64,000 nt of DNA from Chimonanthus salicifolius (lineage: Eukaryota; Streptophyta; Magnoliopsida; Laurales; Calycanthaceae): positions 9,678,999 to 9,742,998 of the forward strand of contig CM023542.1 in the NCBI GenBank assembly GCA_013350335.1, written 5' to 3'. The notes under the pieces were generated by a model. The model saw nothing but the letters and a program-made list of their open reading frames with translations, searched no databases and was not told the origin of the DNA. Both the position numbers and the translations under genes were made by a program. This document shows positions 53,376 through 64,000 of this stretch, in pieces. Each line of letters starts with the position of its first letter. The first letter of the stretch is position 1.

Positions 53376-54896
53376 ATGGATGGATTGAACGACGGGGATG
53401 AGTTTGCAGGCTATTCCAACTCTAGAAATTTGGAGGAATTCGGTGACGAATTGTCAGGTTTGTTCGCTCTCGTGCATAAATTTTAATTTTTAAAATTTAT
53501 TTTGGCAGCACTTTTAATCATTTGATGTGGGTTTTCTTAGAGTTGAAATAGGTTTCTGGTTTGATTAGAATTTTACTGTTTTATTGAGTTTATGGATTGG
53601 ATGTTTAAATCCATGAATTTATCCGAGGAATGATGCCGGAACTGAATTGGAACACAGGCATCTTTTTGGATGCACGGAATAATTCCCTGGAAAATAATAA
53701 TTTTAAGATTTTTTAACCAAAAATGGTTAGAGCCATTTATGTTTTCAGTCAAGAATAGTATTTTCTTTTAAAAACGAAAATACTTCCCTTCCCATGAATA
53801 CGAAACAGAACATATATGCTGTAGGGGCTCTTGATTTTGTCTTGAATTCTGTTGTTTGATTGGGTTCATGACGAAGTAGAGTATCCTAATTCTTCCATCT
53901 GCTTGCATATTGTATCCGAATTCTTCCATCTGCTTGCATATTTCGGTAGCTGGTGTTAATTTCTTCATGTTTTCTGTCTACTCTGTTTAACTGTTTGAGA
54001 AGATTTATTGTCTGGGAATCTGGTTGATGCATTTGATGTCAACGGTAGAATGTCCATAGTTTTCTCTGAGCCAATAGGTCGAATGGATTCAAATGAGACA
54101 AAACTTATTAGTATTAAGAAAGCCTTATCCATATAGTCTTCTTTTTGGGGGGGGGGGGGGAACTAATCATCGAGTGGGGACTCTACAAACACGATTAACT
54201 GGGCAAAGGGGCTAAAAAGACCTCCCTGGAAGATGTTCAAAATAGTGAAGGAAATTTGGGTGCTTTGTTCGGGTAGAGAGTTCTCTTTTGCTTTGGTCTA
54301 GAGATTAGCAAACATAGTAGCTGACTTCTTTCCTAAGAACGGGATGGACTCCATTACTATCTGCGTGTTCCACCTTTGAGAGCCCTTTAGGTGGGAGAGA
54401 TTCACCGACATGTTCACGTGATGTTATTGTGATATGAGGAGTATGTATTTAATCTTTTTCTTTTTTGGCATCATTTGGGTTAAGACCCATCGTTGCCGTC
54501 TCATGTACCTGTCTCTTTTCATAATATAATTTATTCTATTTGTTACCTTTAAAAAAGAACAACGTAAAACTGTCTCTAATATATAGATGGAGTATGTAGA
54601 TATGTTACTAGATTAGTAGATGGTGAGGATTTGAGCTCGAACCCCATCGAATCTTTTGTAGGGTTAGTTCTTCTTAATGGTTTCCTCATGTTAAATTAGT
54701 TTTCATGCATCCGTTTATGGTGGGATACACATAATGTTGAACCTTTCACTCTTCTTTTGCATGTGTTCGAGTTTGGAAAGGTGAAAGACACATTACGGAT
54801 GCAGTTCAATTAAGTTATTTAGCGGATGAATGGTGCTATATTTTGATTCCTCTCTTTAGCACGTTTAAGTGCGTCTTTGAGCTTAAATTTTGAGGG

Positions 54897-54933
<37 letters not shown>

Positions 54934-54998
54934 ATGATGCTATAATTTGATTCCTCTCTTTAGCACGTTTAAGTGGGTCTTTGAGCTTAATCTTGAGG

Positions 54999-55030
<32 letters not shown>

Positions 55031-58000
55031 CCCCTCCCCCCTCCCCCTCCCCCCCCTCCCTCAGACACACACGCATAAGTATGCACACACAAATACACAC
55101 ATAAACACGAACACACACACACTCACTCAGAGGGTGGTCACAGATAATCAGACCTACGGCCCATGGGAATGATTTTAAAGTCATATGCTGCATATCCTTT
55201 TACTTTGGTTTGAGTCAAGTTGACCTCTGAATCATGATCCACTTTTCTATTTCTATGTTTTAATGCAAAGCTGATTACAGTTTTGATACTGGAGAAATTC
55301 ATTAACTTCCATACCATGAACGTTCTTGTTTCTCCTCTTTCTTCTTTATGTGGAATTGTATTCGTTCAGCTTGTCATTTCATGCTGCCATTTTCCATAAA
55401 TTGATTGCAAGATGGTTGCTACTTGCAGCTCTTGATAGATGAGACAAAGGCTTGATCATGATGAAGTTTCTACTTGTCTCTTTACCTTGATTTTTATTAT
55501 CGTGCAGATCATGCACACTTTGATGCGTCACAATATGCATTCTTTGGTAAAGATGTTATGGAGGAAGTTGAACTGGGAGGATTAGAAGATGATGATGGTG
55601 ATGCTGCAGCAGTTGCATTTGATCATGATGTGTGTCCATTCTCAATGCTTGGGGATAGAGATGAGGTGAGATTTTAGTGAAGAAAACTATCCTGAACAGT
55701 CGTTTAAAAAAAAGAAAGACCTATCTTAAACATTCTTCACTAGAAATTTGTGGAGCTTTTTGGCATGTCATTTACCATTTTTCTTATTCGCTAACCTGTG
55801 CAATTTTTAGAAATTGGACAGAACCATTCAGTTTGATGGGAACCAGTACATTGAATAGTATGGTCCAAATTAATTTGTGTTATGACTTGTAAAAAGTGCT
55901 AGTTGGACTATTATTAACTGACACTTTTGGCTAATGTTGTGAAAATCGAATCGTCTCATAAAATCGTTATATATCTTGAACCGCAAATCATGTATCGTAA
56001 ACCATAGAATCGTAAGATTTATGTGTTTTCCCTCTAAAATAGTTAATATATGAAATTATGTAAAATATATCTAAAAGGTTATAACATGAGCAATTCTCCA
56101 ACTTCCTTTTAGTATTAAGTGAATATTATGTAATTAGTTAATTGGAGTTCAAATTTCAATGCTCTAATTCTAAAAAGTATAAGACCAAAATATAATCCAA
56201 TCATTCTGTGAAAAGTCAATAATGAACTAAAAAGCCCTCAAAAATTCGAAATAACTTAAATGTCCAACAACTTAAGCCTTAAAAACCATCAAAGCAAAAT
56301 GTTTCATGCTTTCACATCCCTAATAACCCCATAATTTTGTTACTTGTAGGAATCGTAAGATTTGTTAATAGATACGAATCCTTTCTCTTTTGATATCGTA
56401 TGAATCGTAAGATACGAATCGTGTATCGTATGATTTTAACAACAATGCTTTTGCCTATTTATTGTTATTGTTATTTATTTTTTGGGTTTTTTTCAACACT
56501 GTCATGATTGGATTTGAATATCTTGGTTTTCACATTTGTTTTGACCACTTAGCTTGGTCTGCTTTTCGGTTTTAAAACACATACGTGTCTGTATAAAGTA
56601 GGCCACTGTTCTCATGATAGTGTTTATACCCAATGCTAGGATATTTTTCAAAAGTAATGTGCAGGAACACAGTTGTAGTGGGAAATAGGGAAGGTTCAGA
56701 TACTCACCATAGTGTTACCCGACGTGTGTAGATAGGGAGGTTTGCACATGTCCTAATGGAATTAGTCAGGTGCTCTAAGAGGCCTGGACACCTCGGTCTT
56801 CAAAAAAAGAAAAAGAGAAGGTTCAGATAATTTTTTTTGGAGTGATGACTGTAGTTTTATTGATAAGTGAAGAATGTACGTGTCTAATAGGCAAGGCATT
56901 TGTAGTGGTTTTTTTTTTTTTAACAGTATTCAGGTATGTAAATTCTTTTCTTATCAATAAAATCATTGTGTTAATTAAAAAAATGAAACATGCTGCAATG
57001 GAACCTGGTTGTAGTGAACTCTGTAACTCCTGGTTTTCTTGTGATTCTGCCTCAGAATTTGTGCTTTTCTGATTTGAGAGAAATTGGCATACACATTTGC
57101 ATAAAACCATTTCCATTTTCTTTGTGGTTTAAGCTTAGTAGTATGAGATTTTACAATTGAGGGCTATTTAAGTGATTTGGGGCAGAAGAAACTCAAAATG
57201 TCACTGTCATTATTTATTTAATTGATTTTGGAAAAAATTCACTGTTTTAATGAGAGTTGAAACTCAATTCTAAGAGGTCTTTTGGGTTTAGGAACTTGGA
57301 GGTATGTTTTTAGTTTTTATCTTGAAAGCGGGAGAACACCTCTTAACTTTGTATTTGGACATAGCCACATATTTTGTTGTTTCCTGTGGACCTTAATTTC
57401 TGTATGGCATATTTATATAAATTAGGTTTGGATGTAAATATTTGTGTTTGAACTTGCAGGCTGAAATGTTGGGCTCTTTCTCTGATATTGATGATCTTAC
57501 TAGTACTTTTTCGAAGGTTCGTATCTTGTGTATTTTGATTTCTCACATTGATTTGATCATGCAGTGCAAAAGGTCCACCATGTCTTGGTTTGGTTGGGAA
57601 GTTAGAATTTCATTGTTGTGGATTTTCTTGTGTTTAAATGTTCTTATGGTCATGCTTTCTGAGCCTATAAGTTTTTCTTGAATATTTTACCGTAAACATT
57701 GCCACTTGAACATGCTGCATACCTGTTTGTTTGGCCTTAATGTTGTCTGAAATAGGTTCAACAATTCACTGGTTTGTGATCCTTTCACCTTAGTAAATTT
57801 AAATTATGTTATATATGTATGTAATTTTTATCTCTCTGATATAGTAAAATATCTATTTGTCCTAAAAAGTGTGGTAAAGAATAAGAGAAAGCAAGAAATA
57901 AACAGCCCTTGAAACATATTAACTTTTACATCTGAAATGATTCTTTCACAATGTCAAGGTTAGGACCTTAAGAAAAATGCAAATTTTTAAGAACTGCATT

Positions 58001-60778
58001 ACACTTGGGATCTATAGCTGCATGGAATGGCACATTCTCCACACACCATTATTCTTCTGCTAGAAAGCCTGAATCTTATCTGTAGAATCCATTAAATCAT
58101 ACTTTCAGCATCTATGATCTGGGACTTGGACACTCCTATCCTGCACGATTGTTAATAAGCCATGTTCCTAGAATGTCATTAAATGGATTACTCTGGTCAA
58201 TCAATCATTAATTTTTCAATCCATTATTTTTTATTGAATTGATAAGATGGTGCTTTGATGATATACTGCTACTGCATCAATTCTTAGACGGGGAAAATAG
58301 TGTGTTTCCTGTTGAGGGTTAAAAGCCTATTGTCATTGGGGGTTTTTCCCTCCCTCTCCATATTGGAACCATCCCCTCCCTCCCAAAAGGAAAAAATGTG
58401 TTGCACTTGCATGTTGTATATTTGTTGCATAGCCAGAAACCCAACAACAAGGAGAAAGAAGATTTGAGCATGTCACAGAGGCAAAATAACTTTCATGATG
58501 ATGATGGATATCCACTTTCCTAAATGACAGTAAATAATCTGCTTCTCCCATTTGTTTGCTTGTGGAACTTGGCTCTTACTCAACTGGTAGACCTTAGTTG
58601 GATAATACATGGATCAGTAAACCAGTTGTTGCATTCTTGGTGCTTCTCTAGTGGTTTCTCCAAATTTTCTATGATGCAGAATATAGTTTAATAGCCACTC
58701 AAAGAAATGACATAGTAGGGGAAAATAGAGACGTGAGGGTTGGTCGTTCTTCAAATCAAATGTAAAGTCATTGCCTGGGCTACCACTTTGGAGGAGTCCT
58801 GCTGAGTCTCCAAAGGCGACCATCAGTGTGCTTAGAGGGAGTGTCTATCAGAAGGGTTTTGAGAGGAGTCAGTATCTGGGGGAGTTGCTCGGGCGGATTA
58901 CGGATTGAATTATGCTCTAGGGAAAAAAATGTTAATTTTCCAGAAGGTTACAATTCGGACCATGAAAAATAAAGAGCAAGGAAAATGAGGATCCCCTTTC
59001 TTCTTCCATGGAATGAGGGCTCTTTGCCAAGACTATAAGAAATGTGACGCTTTTCTCTCCCTTCAAGGAATACATTTCAAATTTGTTCTGTGTGGGTGGG
59101 TGGGAGGAAAATTATTGAGAAAACATGGGAGGTTTTCCTTGCTGACCAAGACAATGCTTACATTTTAATGAAGATAAATATTTTGATGCAAACAACCAAA
59201 ATGTTGGTTCTTCACAACCTAATACGAGGCTTGAATTCACAACATTTGTTGGATGATATGAATAGAACCCTAACCAAGTGGAACTTTTTAGTATTAGGAG
59301 AGCCTTGACCTTCGTAATGGGTTTAGGGGTAGCAAAATTAGTGCTTGAAAGTGACTCGTCCAATGCTATCAAATGGGTTAGGGGATTGAAGTGCCCTTCA
59401 TTTGAGGTTCATCACTTTAGTTAGGGAGATTAAGGAATTGGTTTCTAGCCTGGAGGTGTCCTTTGTTCATATCAACCGAACAGCCAACGGAGTGGCAGAC
59501 TTCTTTGCAAAGAATGGCTTTGGTGGTTCGATTTGTAGCACTTTCCAGTTATCAGGGGGATAGTTTATACTGTTTCAATGGAGATTTATTGTTTTATTTG
59601 TTCTTGTCTTTTGGTTGTTTTTCTTGTTTCTTCTTTTGGGCTTAATTCTCTTAGGCCTTGTGTACGTTGTCTTGTATTTGTTCTGTTTATAATAAATTTT
59701 TTTCCTCTGTTAACTTTAAAAAAAAAAAGAAAGTACCCTAACATAATTTTTTTCATGGAATGCTTTCCTCGAGGAAATAGACAAACAACTTCTTTTTGGT
59801 GGGCTTCTTTTGGCCTGCTTTCTTGTCTTTCTTGTCTCCCCTTTTTGAATTAATGAAGTTATTTTTCAAAAAACAGAGAGAAGACAAACAACCTCTTAAT
59901 GTTTTAGATGCCTATCTTAGATTCTCAATTAGTTAGCACATGGTGTTTTGAACTCTTTTTCCATGGTAGATGGAGACACCCATGATTACATTTCGAAGCC
60001 TGTTTCTATAACCCTTTGTTGTAAAACAAACCACACACACAAATCAAACACAATAACACAGAGATTTACATAGTTCGGCAAAACCGCTTATATCCACGGA
60101 GCGTGCATCACACTATGAAGGAAAATTTGGACAACAATTACAAGGATTACCCAATCCTTCCCTTTGTCCCATTCCTCACAGTCTCTCCTTTCCTCTTTGT
60201 TTTCTTCTCTCTTCTCTCTCCTCTCTTCTCTCAACCCCAAGAGAAATCTGCAGCTATTAGAAAAACAGGAAAGGTTGCCTTTATATACATAGGCTTACAA
60301 GAACACAGACTGGCCCTAGGCCTTACAGAAACACAGACCAGGCCCAAAAGGGCTTTTGAGCCAAGAAATCAACACCCTTCGTATCTCCTGGGAGTAGCTC
60401 CTGCATAACATGAGAACAACCTCAACGTACTGTGAGCTCCCTCTGCACCAGAGCCTAGTTGGAACTCAACACTCAATCAGTAAAATAAGCATTGCAAGTA
60501 GAGGGGCAAATAATCTTTGCTTTAAAAAGTTGAACCTTGAACAAGTGAAATCCTATTTTTTCTTTGCATTTGAAGCATTCACCGTTTAGTTGCGATAAAC
60601 CAAGTTAATTTTTCTTTGTTATTTTGGTCCCCTCTTTATTTATGAACCTTAAATAAGCTGTCTGTATTTGCCTGTGGGAATATTTCTGCTAATACGTTTT
60701 CTTTTTCATCACAGCTAAACAAGTTCGTAAGTGATCCAAGGATCTCACAAGATGTTGGTGATAGAGTCTATAGGGAAA
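53376..60778 (+). CDS. PAT1-type mRNA-decapping activator, first four coding exons (3' end off window)
   Basis: Exons 53376-53457, 55508-55665, 57460-57516 and 60715-60778 join in phase via GT-AG introns to give 120 residues plus a partial codon. The tell-tale block is FDASQYAFFGKDVMEEVELG, then GLEDDD (exon 2). SFSDIDDLTSTFSK (exon 3) and LNKFVSDP...GDR (exon 4) follow. These are the N-terminal signatures of plant PAT1/Pat1-homologue proteins. PAT1 binds the LSm1-7 ring and the decapping complex in P-bodies and promotes 5'-3' decay of deadenylated mRNAs. The ATG at 53376 is chosen because it opens a frame that splices cleanly and follows a CT-rich leader. The large middle and C-terminal parts lie beyond base 64000. 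Which plant PAT1 paralogue this is cannot be told. Confidence 0.88.
54180..54560 (+). mobile_element. LINE 3'-end relic in PAT1 intron 1
   Basis: A broken frame reads KMFKIVKEIW..., then after a stop RLANIVADFFPKNGMDS, the end of the RNase H domain found at the tail of many plant L1 LINEs. An untranslated tail ends near an A-run at 54552. Confidence 0.6.
54829..55135 (+). repeat. Duplicated segment with long (CT)n and (AC)n tracts
   Basis: Two copies of a unit of about 100 bp (54829-54932 and 54933-55030) each run TTTGATTCCTCTCTTTAGCA, CGTTTAAGTG, TTTGAGCTTAA and end in a (CT)n tract. C-rich and (CA)n sequence follows to about 55130. Confidence 0.85.
55934..56447. mobile_element. 514-bp inverted-repeat (MITE-like) element in PAT1 intron 2
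   Basis: The left end TGTTGTGAAAATCGAATCGT pairs with the right end read backwards, TGTTGTTAAAATCATACGAT. Many ATCGTA/TACGAT words lie inside. CTTTTGGCTA (55924-55933) and CTTTTGCCTA (56448-56457) flank it, a 9-10-bp duplication with one mismatch, suggesting a Mutator-like or hAT origin. No transposase. Confidence 0.7.
56703..56816 (+). mobile_element. 5'-truncated SINE with 13-bp target duplication
   Basis: GAAGGTTCAGATA flanks it (56690-56702 and 56817-56829). The body matches the 3' half of the SINE at 21212-21400: TAGGGAGGTTTGCACATG, GTGCTCTAAGAGGCC, TGGACACCTCGGTC, then an A-rich tail. The tRNA-like head is missing. Confidence 0.85.
59220..59735 (+). mobile_element. LINE 3'-end relic (RNase H) in PAT1 intron 3
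   Basis: The frame reads VLESDSSNAIKWVRGLK, then after a frameshift EIKELVSSLEVSFVHINRTA, NGVADFFAKNGFG. This is the RNase H-like domain at the C-terminus of plant LINE ORF2, with the DS and ADFFAK landmarks. A 3' untranslated tail ends in an A-run at 59718-59730. Confidence 0.75.
60017..60471 (-). mobile_element. Solo Copia-type LTR in PAT1 intron 3
   Basis: 455 bp with perfect 5-bp inverted ends (TGTTG...CAACA). On the minus strand it has a TATATAAAGGC core promoter followed by a CT/AG-rich leader and a terminal GTTTTGCCGAACTATG... typical of Copia LTRs. Flanking 5-mers (CCCTT, CTCAA) do not match, so the duplication has decayed or the copy recombined. Confidence 0.7.
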
Positions 60779-61140
60779 GTAAGTTATATTTGTGTGTTTC
60801 TTCTGTCCCAGTGCATTATAGAGTTGCAGTTCAATACTTACATTTTGATTGCTATTAAAATAGTTTATCTGCTTGGATTGGCCATGGACCTACCAGTTGA
60901 AATCATATAATTGTTGGATCATTGTAGTTTTAAATAATTGGTATGCCCGTTATTAGTTTTTGTGTTTGTCTGTTGAATATCCTTTGGTCCTTTGTTGCAA
61001 TTGAATATTCAAAACTGTCATAACTCATAAGCTTCGTACTTAGTCTTAGTGTTTTCTTTTAAAGGAAGTCTTAAAAGTATTTTTAGCTTATCTTTTTATG
61101 GTATGTACATTTCTAGGTTTCTATCCTTATTTTTTTCTGC
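60779..61140 (+). other. Start of PAT1 intron 4
   Basis: GTAAGT donor at 60779, then AT-rich intron sequence with no recognised element before the LINE pair. Confidence 0.5.
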
Positions 61141-61144
61141 TGCT

Positions 61145-61727
61145 CCTTTTTTTTTGGTTTCTTTTTCTTTTGAAAAGATAACCAAAGACTTCATTACTAT
61201 AAGAAGAATACAAGAGAAAAGGGAAGGGAGAGCCTCCTTGATGGAGTGCTCAAGCAAGAACAAGAGAAAAATACAAGCTAATAAGTTAAAAGAGAAATCA
61301 CTGTGAAGTCCACTTCTAGGGACCTCATTCTTCTTCAGAAAATCTGCTAGATTAGTGGCAGACCTCCTAATATGGTCAGAAGATCCATCTAAGCGTCTCT
61401 TTAGATCTCGAATCTCACAAACTACCGAGATGATTTTCCAAGGCGACCTTTTCACTCCCTTTGCCCAGCTTATAGCATTATAAGAGTTATTTTAATTGAT
61501 AAAATTATCTTGGGAATTGTTCTTAAGAATGTGTAGAGCCTCCCTTATTGCCAATATCTCTACATCATATGATTCCTTCCTTCCCACAGCCAAAAAAGAA
61601 AGAGGATACTCATTAAAGAAGGTTTTCTTTTCTTCAGTAGTCTTTTGAATTTTAATAAATCCAATCTTACGTATTTACTAATCACTTTATCTCCGTTTAA
61701 ACTCATCCACCTTATTTTTATGCTATC
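61145..61727 (-). mobile_element. LINE relic B (RNase H domain and tail)
   Basis: On the minus strand the frame reads FLAVGRKESYDVEILAIREA, LHILKNNSQ, a stop, then SYNAISWAKGVK, IRRSATNLADFLKKNEV: the LINE RNase H domain with its ADFLKK end. The 3' tail is the T-rich run at 61148-61173 on the plus strand. Its 5' side is cut off by the tail of LINE A. Confidence 0.75.
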
Positions 61728-64000
61728 TGTTTTTTTTTTTGAAAAGTAACTTCACTAATAAAAACAAGGAGAATGTAAACAAACCTTAGTCAGGCACAAA
61801 GTGCTTACTACCAAAAAAAAAAAAAAAACAGCAGCCAAACACCAAAGCCCCCTCACATTACATAAAATTATTTATCATTTCGCCTCTGAATTTGTGGATC
61901 GGGGAACCCAAGAGACCGAAAAGCCATAAGCCTCTTTGAAATGGCAAATCTCATCAACTTTATCCAAACAAGACCATGGACAAAGAAACCCTGCGGCCTA
62001 ACCAACAACATTCTTAGAGTCACCTTCTAAGATACTCCCGACCGCCCCCAAGTTTTCCAATGACAAAACACCTCTCCGTAGAGCATATAGCTCCAAATCA
62101 AGCATAGAACCATTAGGAAAAGGTCCCGAAAAAGAAACAAGGTGTCACCAAAGCCATTGCAGAACCTCTAGACAACAATGCAAAGGTACAAGGAACCCCG
62201 ACACATAACCACATACACCCAAAGTAGGAAGTACAAAAACTGTCCTATGGTGCCAATGGATTCTTTCCAAGCTTAGTGGACATCCAAAGAAGAAACACCT
62301 TGAAACTCCTTAAGTGGAGAAACTAAAGCAAAGCATTGTTCTTCAACTCTATTAGAATTGCAGTGAGAGATTTAATCTAGTTTCTAAAGACACCGTTATT
62401 ATTCTCCCACTAGAGACTTAAATGGTGGCAAATAATGTAAGACCTTAAGTGGAGGAGAATCTTGGTGATTTACTAAAGAACATCTAGGCATAGGAGAGAT
62501 GAGCATGTGAAGATGGCATGGCCCACCTTATGTCAACAATATAAACTCACAAGGAGAAGGGACAATGGAGGAACAAATGATCAACGTTTTCCAGTGAGCT
62601 CAAACGAAGAAGACAAGCAATGATGTTGACGCGATGTCGTTGGAGAAGATTCTCTCGAGAATTTTGTCCAATCCTGCATTCTAAAAGAAAACCGCCATCC
62701 GAGGATGATGGATTAATGAGAGAAATTGGAGAGTGTATCCTCCTACATTCAAGGAAAGATTTTATAGAGAAAGATCCATATGGATGACCACCAAGACCGA
62801 GAAGCACACTTTGATTCATGGAGGTGGGAACCACTTAGGAAAAGGTAAAATCATCGGTTTCCTCATACGAAAGATTCCTTTTAAAAGTTATGGTCCAAAC
62901 AACATCCTCTCTCTAAACCTCATAGCACTTTGCGGCAAATGCTTCCTAGGAGGAGGTAATGCAAAAGAAAGAGGGAAATTTGGCAGTAATGGAAGCATTG
63001 CCACCACAAACATCCCTTTAGAAAGCCGCTATAGACCCATTACCATAGTGAATATGAATGCCTAACTTCTCAATGCAAGCATAGATTGCTCTCCATATTC
63101 TTGATGGTCATCCTAGGATTCGGATCCACATCCTACCCATCATTAGCTATACTATACTTCTCAACAAGGACCTCCAAGGGCAAAAGTTGATCTCCCAAGT
63201 CTTCAAAGCCACTTAGCAAGAAGCGCTTCATTCACCTCAAGTATGGGTCTAATCCCAAGGCCACTATCTTTGACTGGGAAACAAACTTGACTTTAATTAA
63301 TTAGGTGATCTTTCCTTTTATCATCTGAATCACCCCAAAAGAAATCATGCTTAATTTTTTTTGAGGGCAACCACAACACTCTTAGGGCACTTGTAGTCTA
63401 CAAGGAAATAGATGGGATGGGATGGATGAGAGAATTGATTTTAAAAGTGATTCTATCTCTGAAGGACAAGTACTTTCCCTCTCCAAGATGTGAGGCATTT
63501 GTGAAAATTCTTGATGCTTGGCTCCCAAATAGTGTGACGAGTGGTGCCAATGCAAAAAGGAAGGCCTAGGTAAGTTGACAGGAGGGTACTTGCTTGGCAA
63601 CCAAAAAGATTAGCAAGGTAGCTAAGATTTTTAGGGCCATCATGAATACCAAGTAGCTCACTCTTGAAATAATTAATATGGGGTCGCAAGGACAACTCAA
63701 ACCGTCTCAAGAGAGTTCTAAGGTTCATCATGAAGTCTTCAAAGGCTTCACAAAAGATGATAGTGTTGTTTGCAAGCTGCAAATGATGAAACTCCAAAGC
63801 CAAATTGTTAATTCAAAACCTTTGATGATGTTTACTTCAGCTTCTTTAGAGATGAGAATGCTAAGATTTTCAAGAACAATGATGAAGAAAGCCAGAGAAA
63901 GAGGATCTCCCTACCTTAGGCCCCTGGAGCTTTGGAAGAAACCCTCAGTAGATTCATTGACCATGACAGAAAAGTGGGCCAAGGAAAAACATTCATCCCT
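61728..64000 (-). mobile_element. L1-type LINE A, ORF2 3' two-thirds, inactive (runs off right edge)
   Basis: On the minus strand from the right edge: RT block GLR-stop-GDPLSLAFFII (about 63930-63890), a palm block LQLANNTIIFC (63780-63750), YLGLPF near 63570, then zf-RVT (LLRLSSLENVDHLFLHCPFS, 62605-62547) and an RNase H piece (LELYALRRGVLSLENLGAVG, about 62100-62040). The A-tail is the T-run at 61730-61741. Stops and shifts abound. The usual FADD catalytic box reads LANN, so the polymerase is dead at its active site. It is antisense to PAT1. Confidence 0.8.

Overview
This is a plant nuclear window from an angiosperm, very probably a woody dicot or magnoliid; I cannot name the species. The evidence is split genes with GT-AG introns up to about 7.8 kb, AT-rich intergenic DNA, plant-type Ty3/gypsy, Copia and hAT elements, LINEs, tRNA-derived SINEs and a mitochondrial rRNA relic. 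There is no bacterial-style operon, CRISPR array or phage content.

Three protein-coding genes can be reconstructed exon by exon. (1) On the minus strand, about 9.55 kb down to 2.43 kb and open at its 3' end, lies an NDR/tricorner-type AGC kinase. Ten coding exons give 473 residues; the C-terminal hydrophobic motif is not in the window. (2) On the minus strand, 33297 down to 20426, lies a complete four-exon gene for GPI mannosyltransferase 1 (PIG-M/PEANUT1-like, 444 aa). Its introns are swollen by mobile elements. (3) On the plus strand from 53376, the first four coding exons of a PAT1-type mRNA-decapping activator appear; the gene runs off the right edge. The three have unrelated housekeeping or regulatory roles (MOB-kinase signalling, ER GPI-anchor synthesis, cytoplasmic mRNA decay), and nothing suggests they act together.

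The rest is mainly transposon sediment. 1-702 is a Copia-like LTR end. 13.1-16.6 kb is a long LTR-like unit, TGTAAT...ATTACA type. An inverted, 5'-truncated relative lies at 38.1-42.5 kb, and a third, more distant one at about 33.6-37.4 kb. Each carries a younger nested insertion with 8-bp target duplications. An Athila-type gypsy element (minus, about 42.5-51.6 kb) keeps its tRNA-Asp primer site, gag, protease, RT, RNase H and integrase, all broken by stops, but has lost its 3' LTR. Intron 2 of the PIG-M gene holds a well-preserved gag-only LTR element (25024-28781, perfect 5-bp duplication) and a mitochondrial 26S rRNA relic (about 29.97-30.23 kb). The PAT1 introns hold LINE tails, a SINE, an inverted-repeat element and a solo Copia-type LTR; the last one contains two LINEs, one with both RT catalytic aspartates changed to asparagine.

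No clearly new biological system is visible. The best leads are the gag-only LTR element, the dense TTCCGA/TCGGAA motif field conserved in two long LTR-like copies, the three nested insertions, and the missing 3' end of the kinase.
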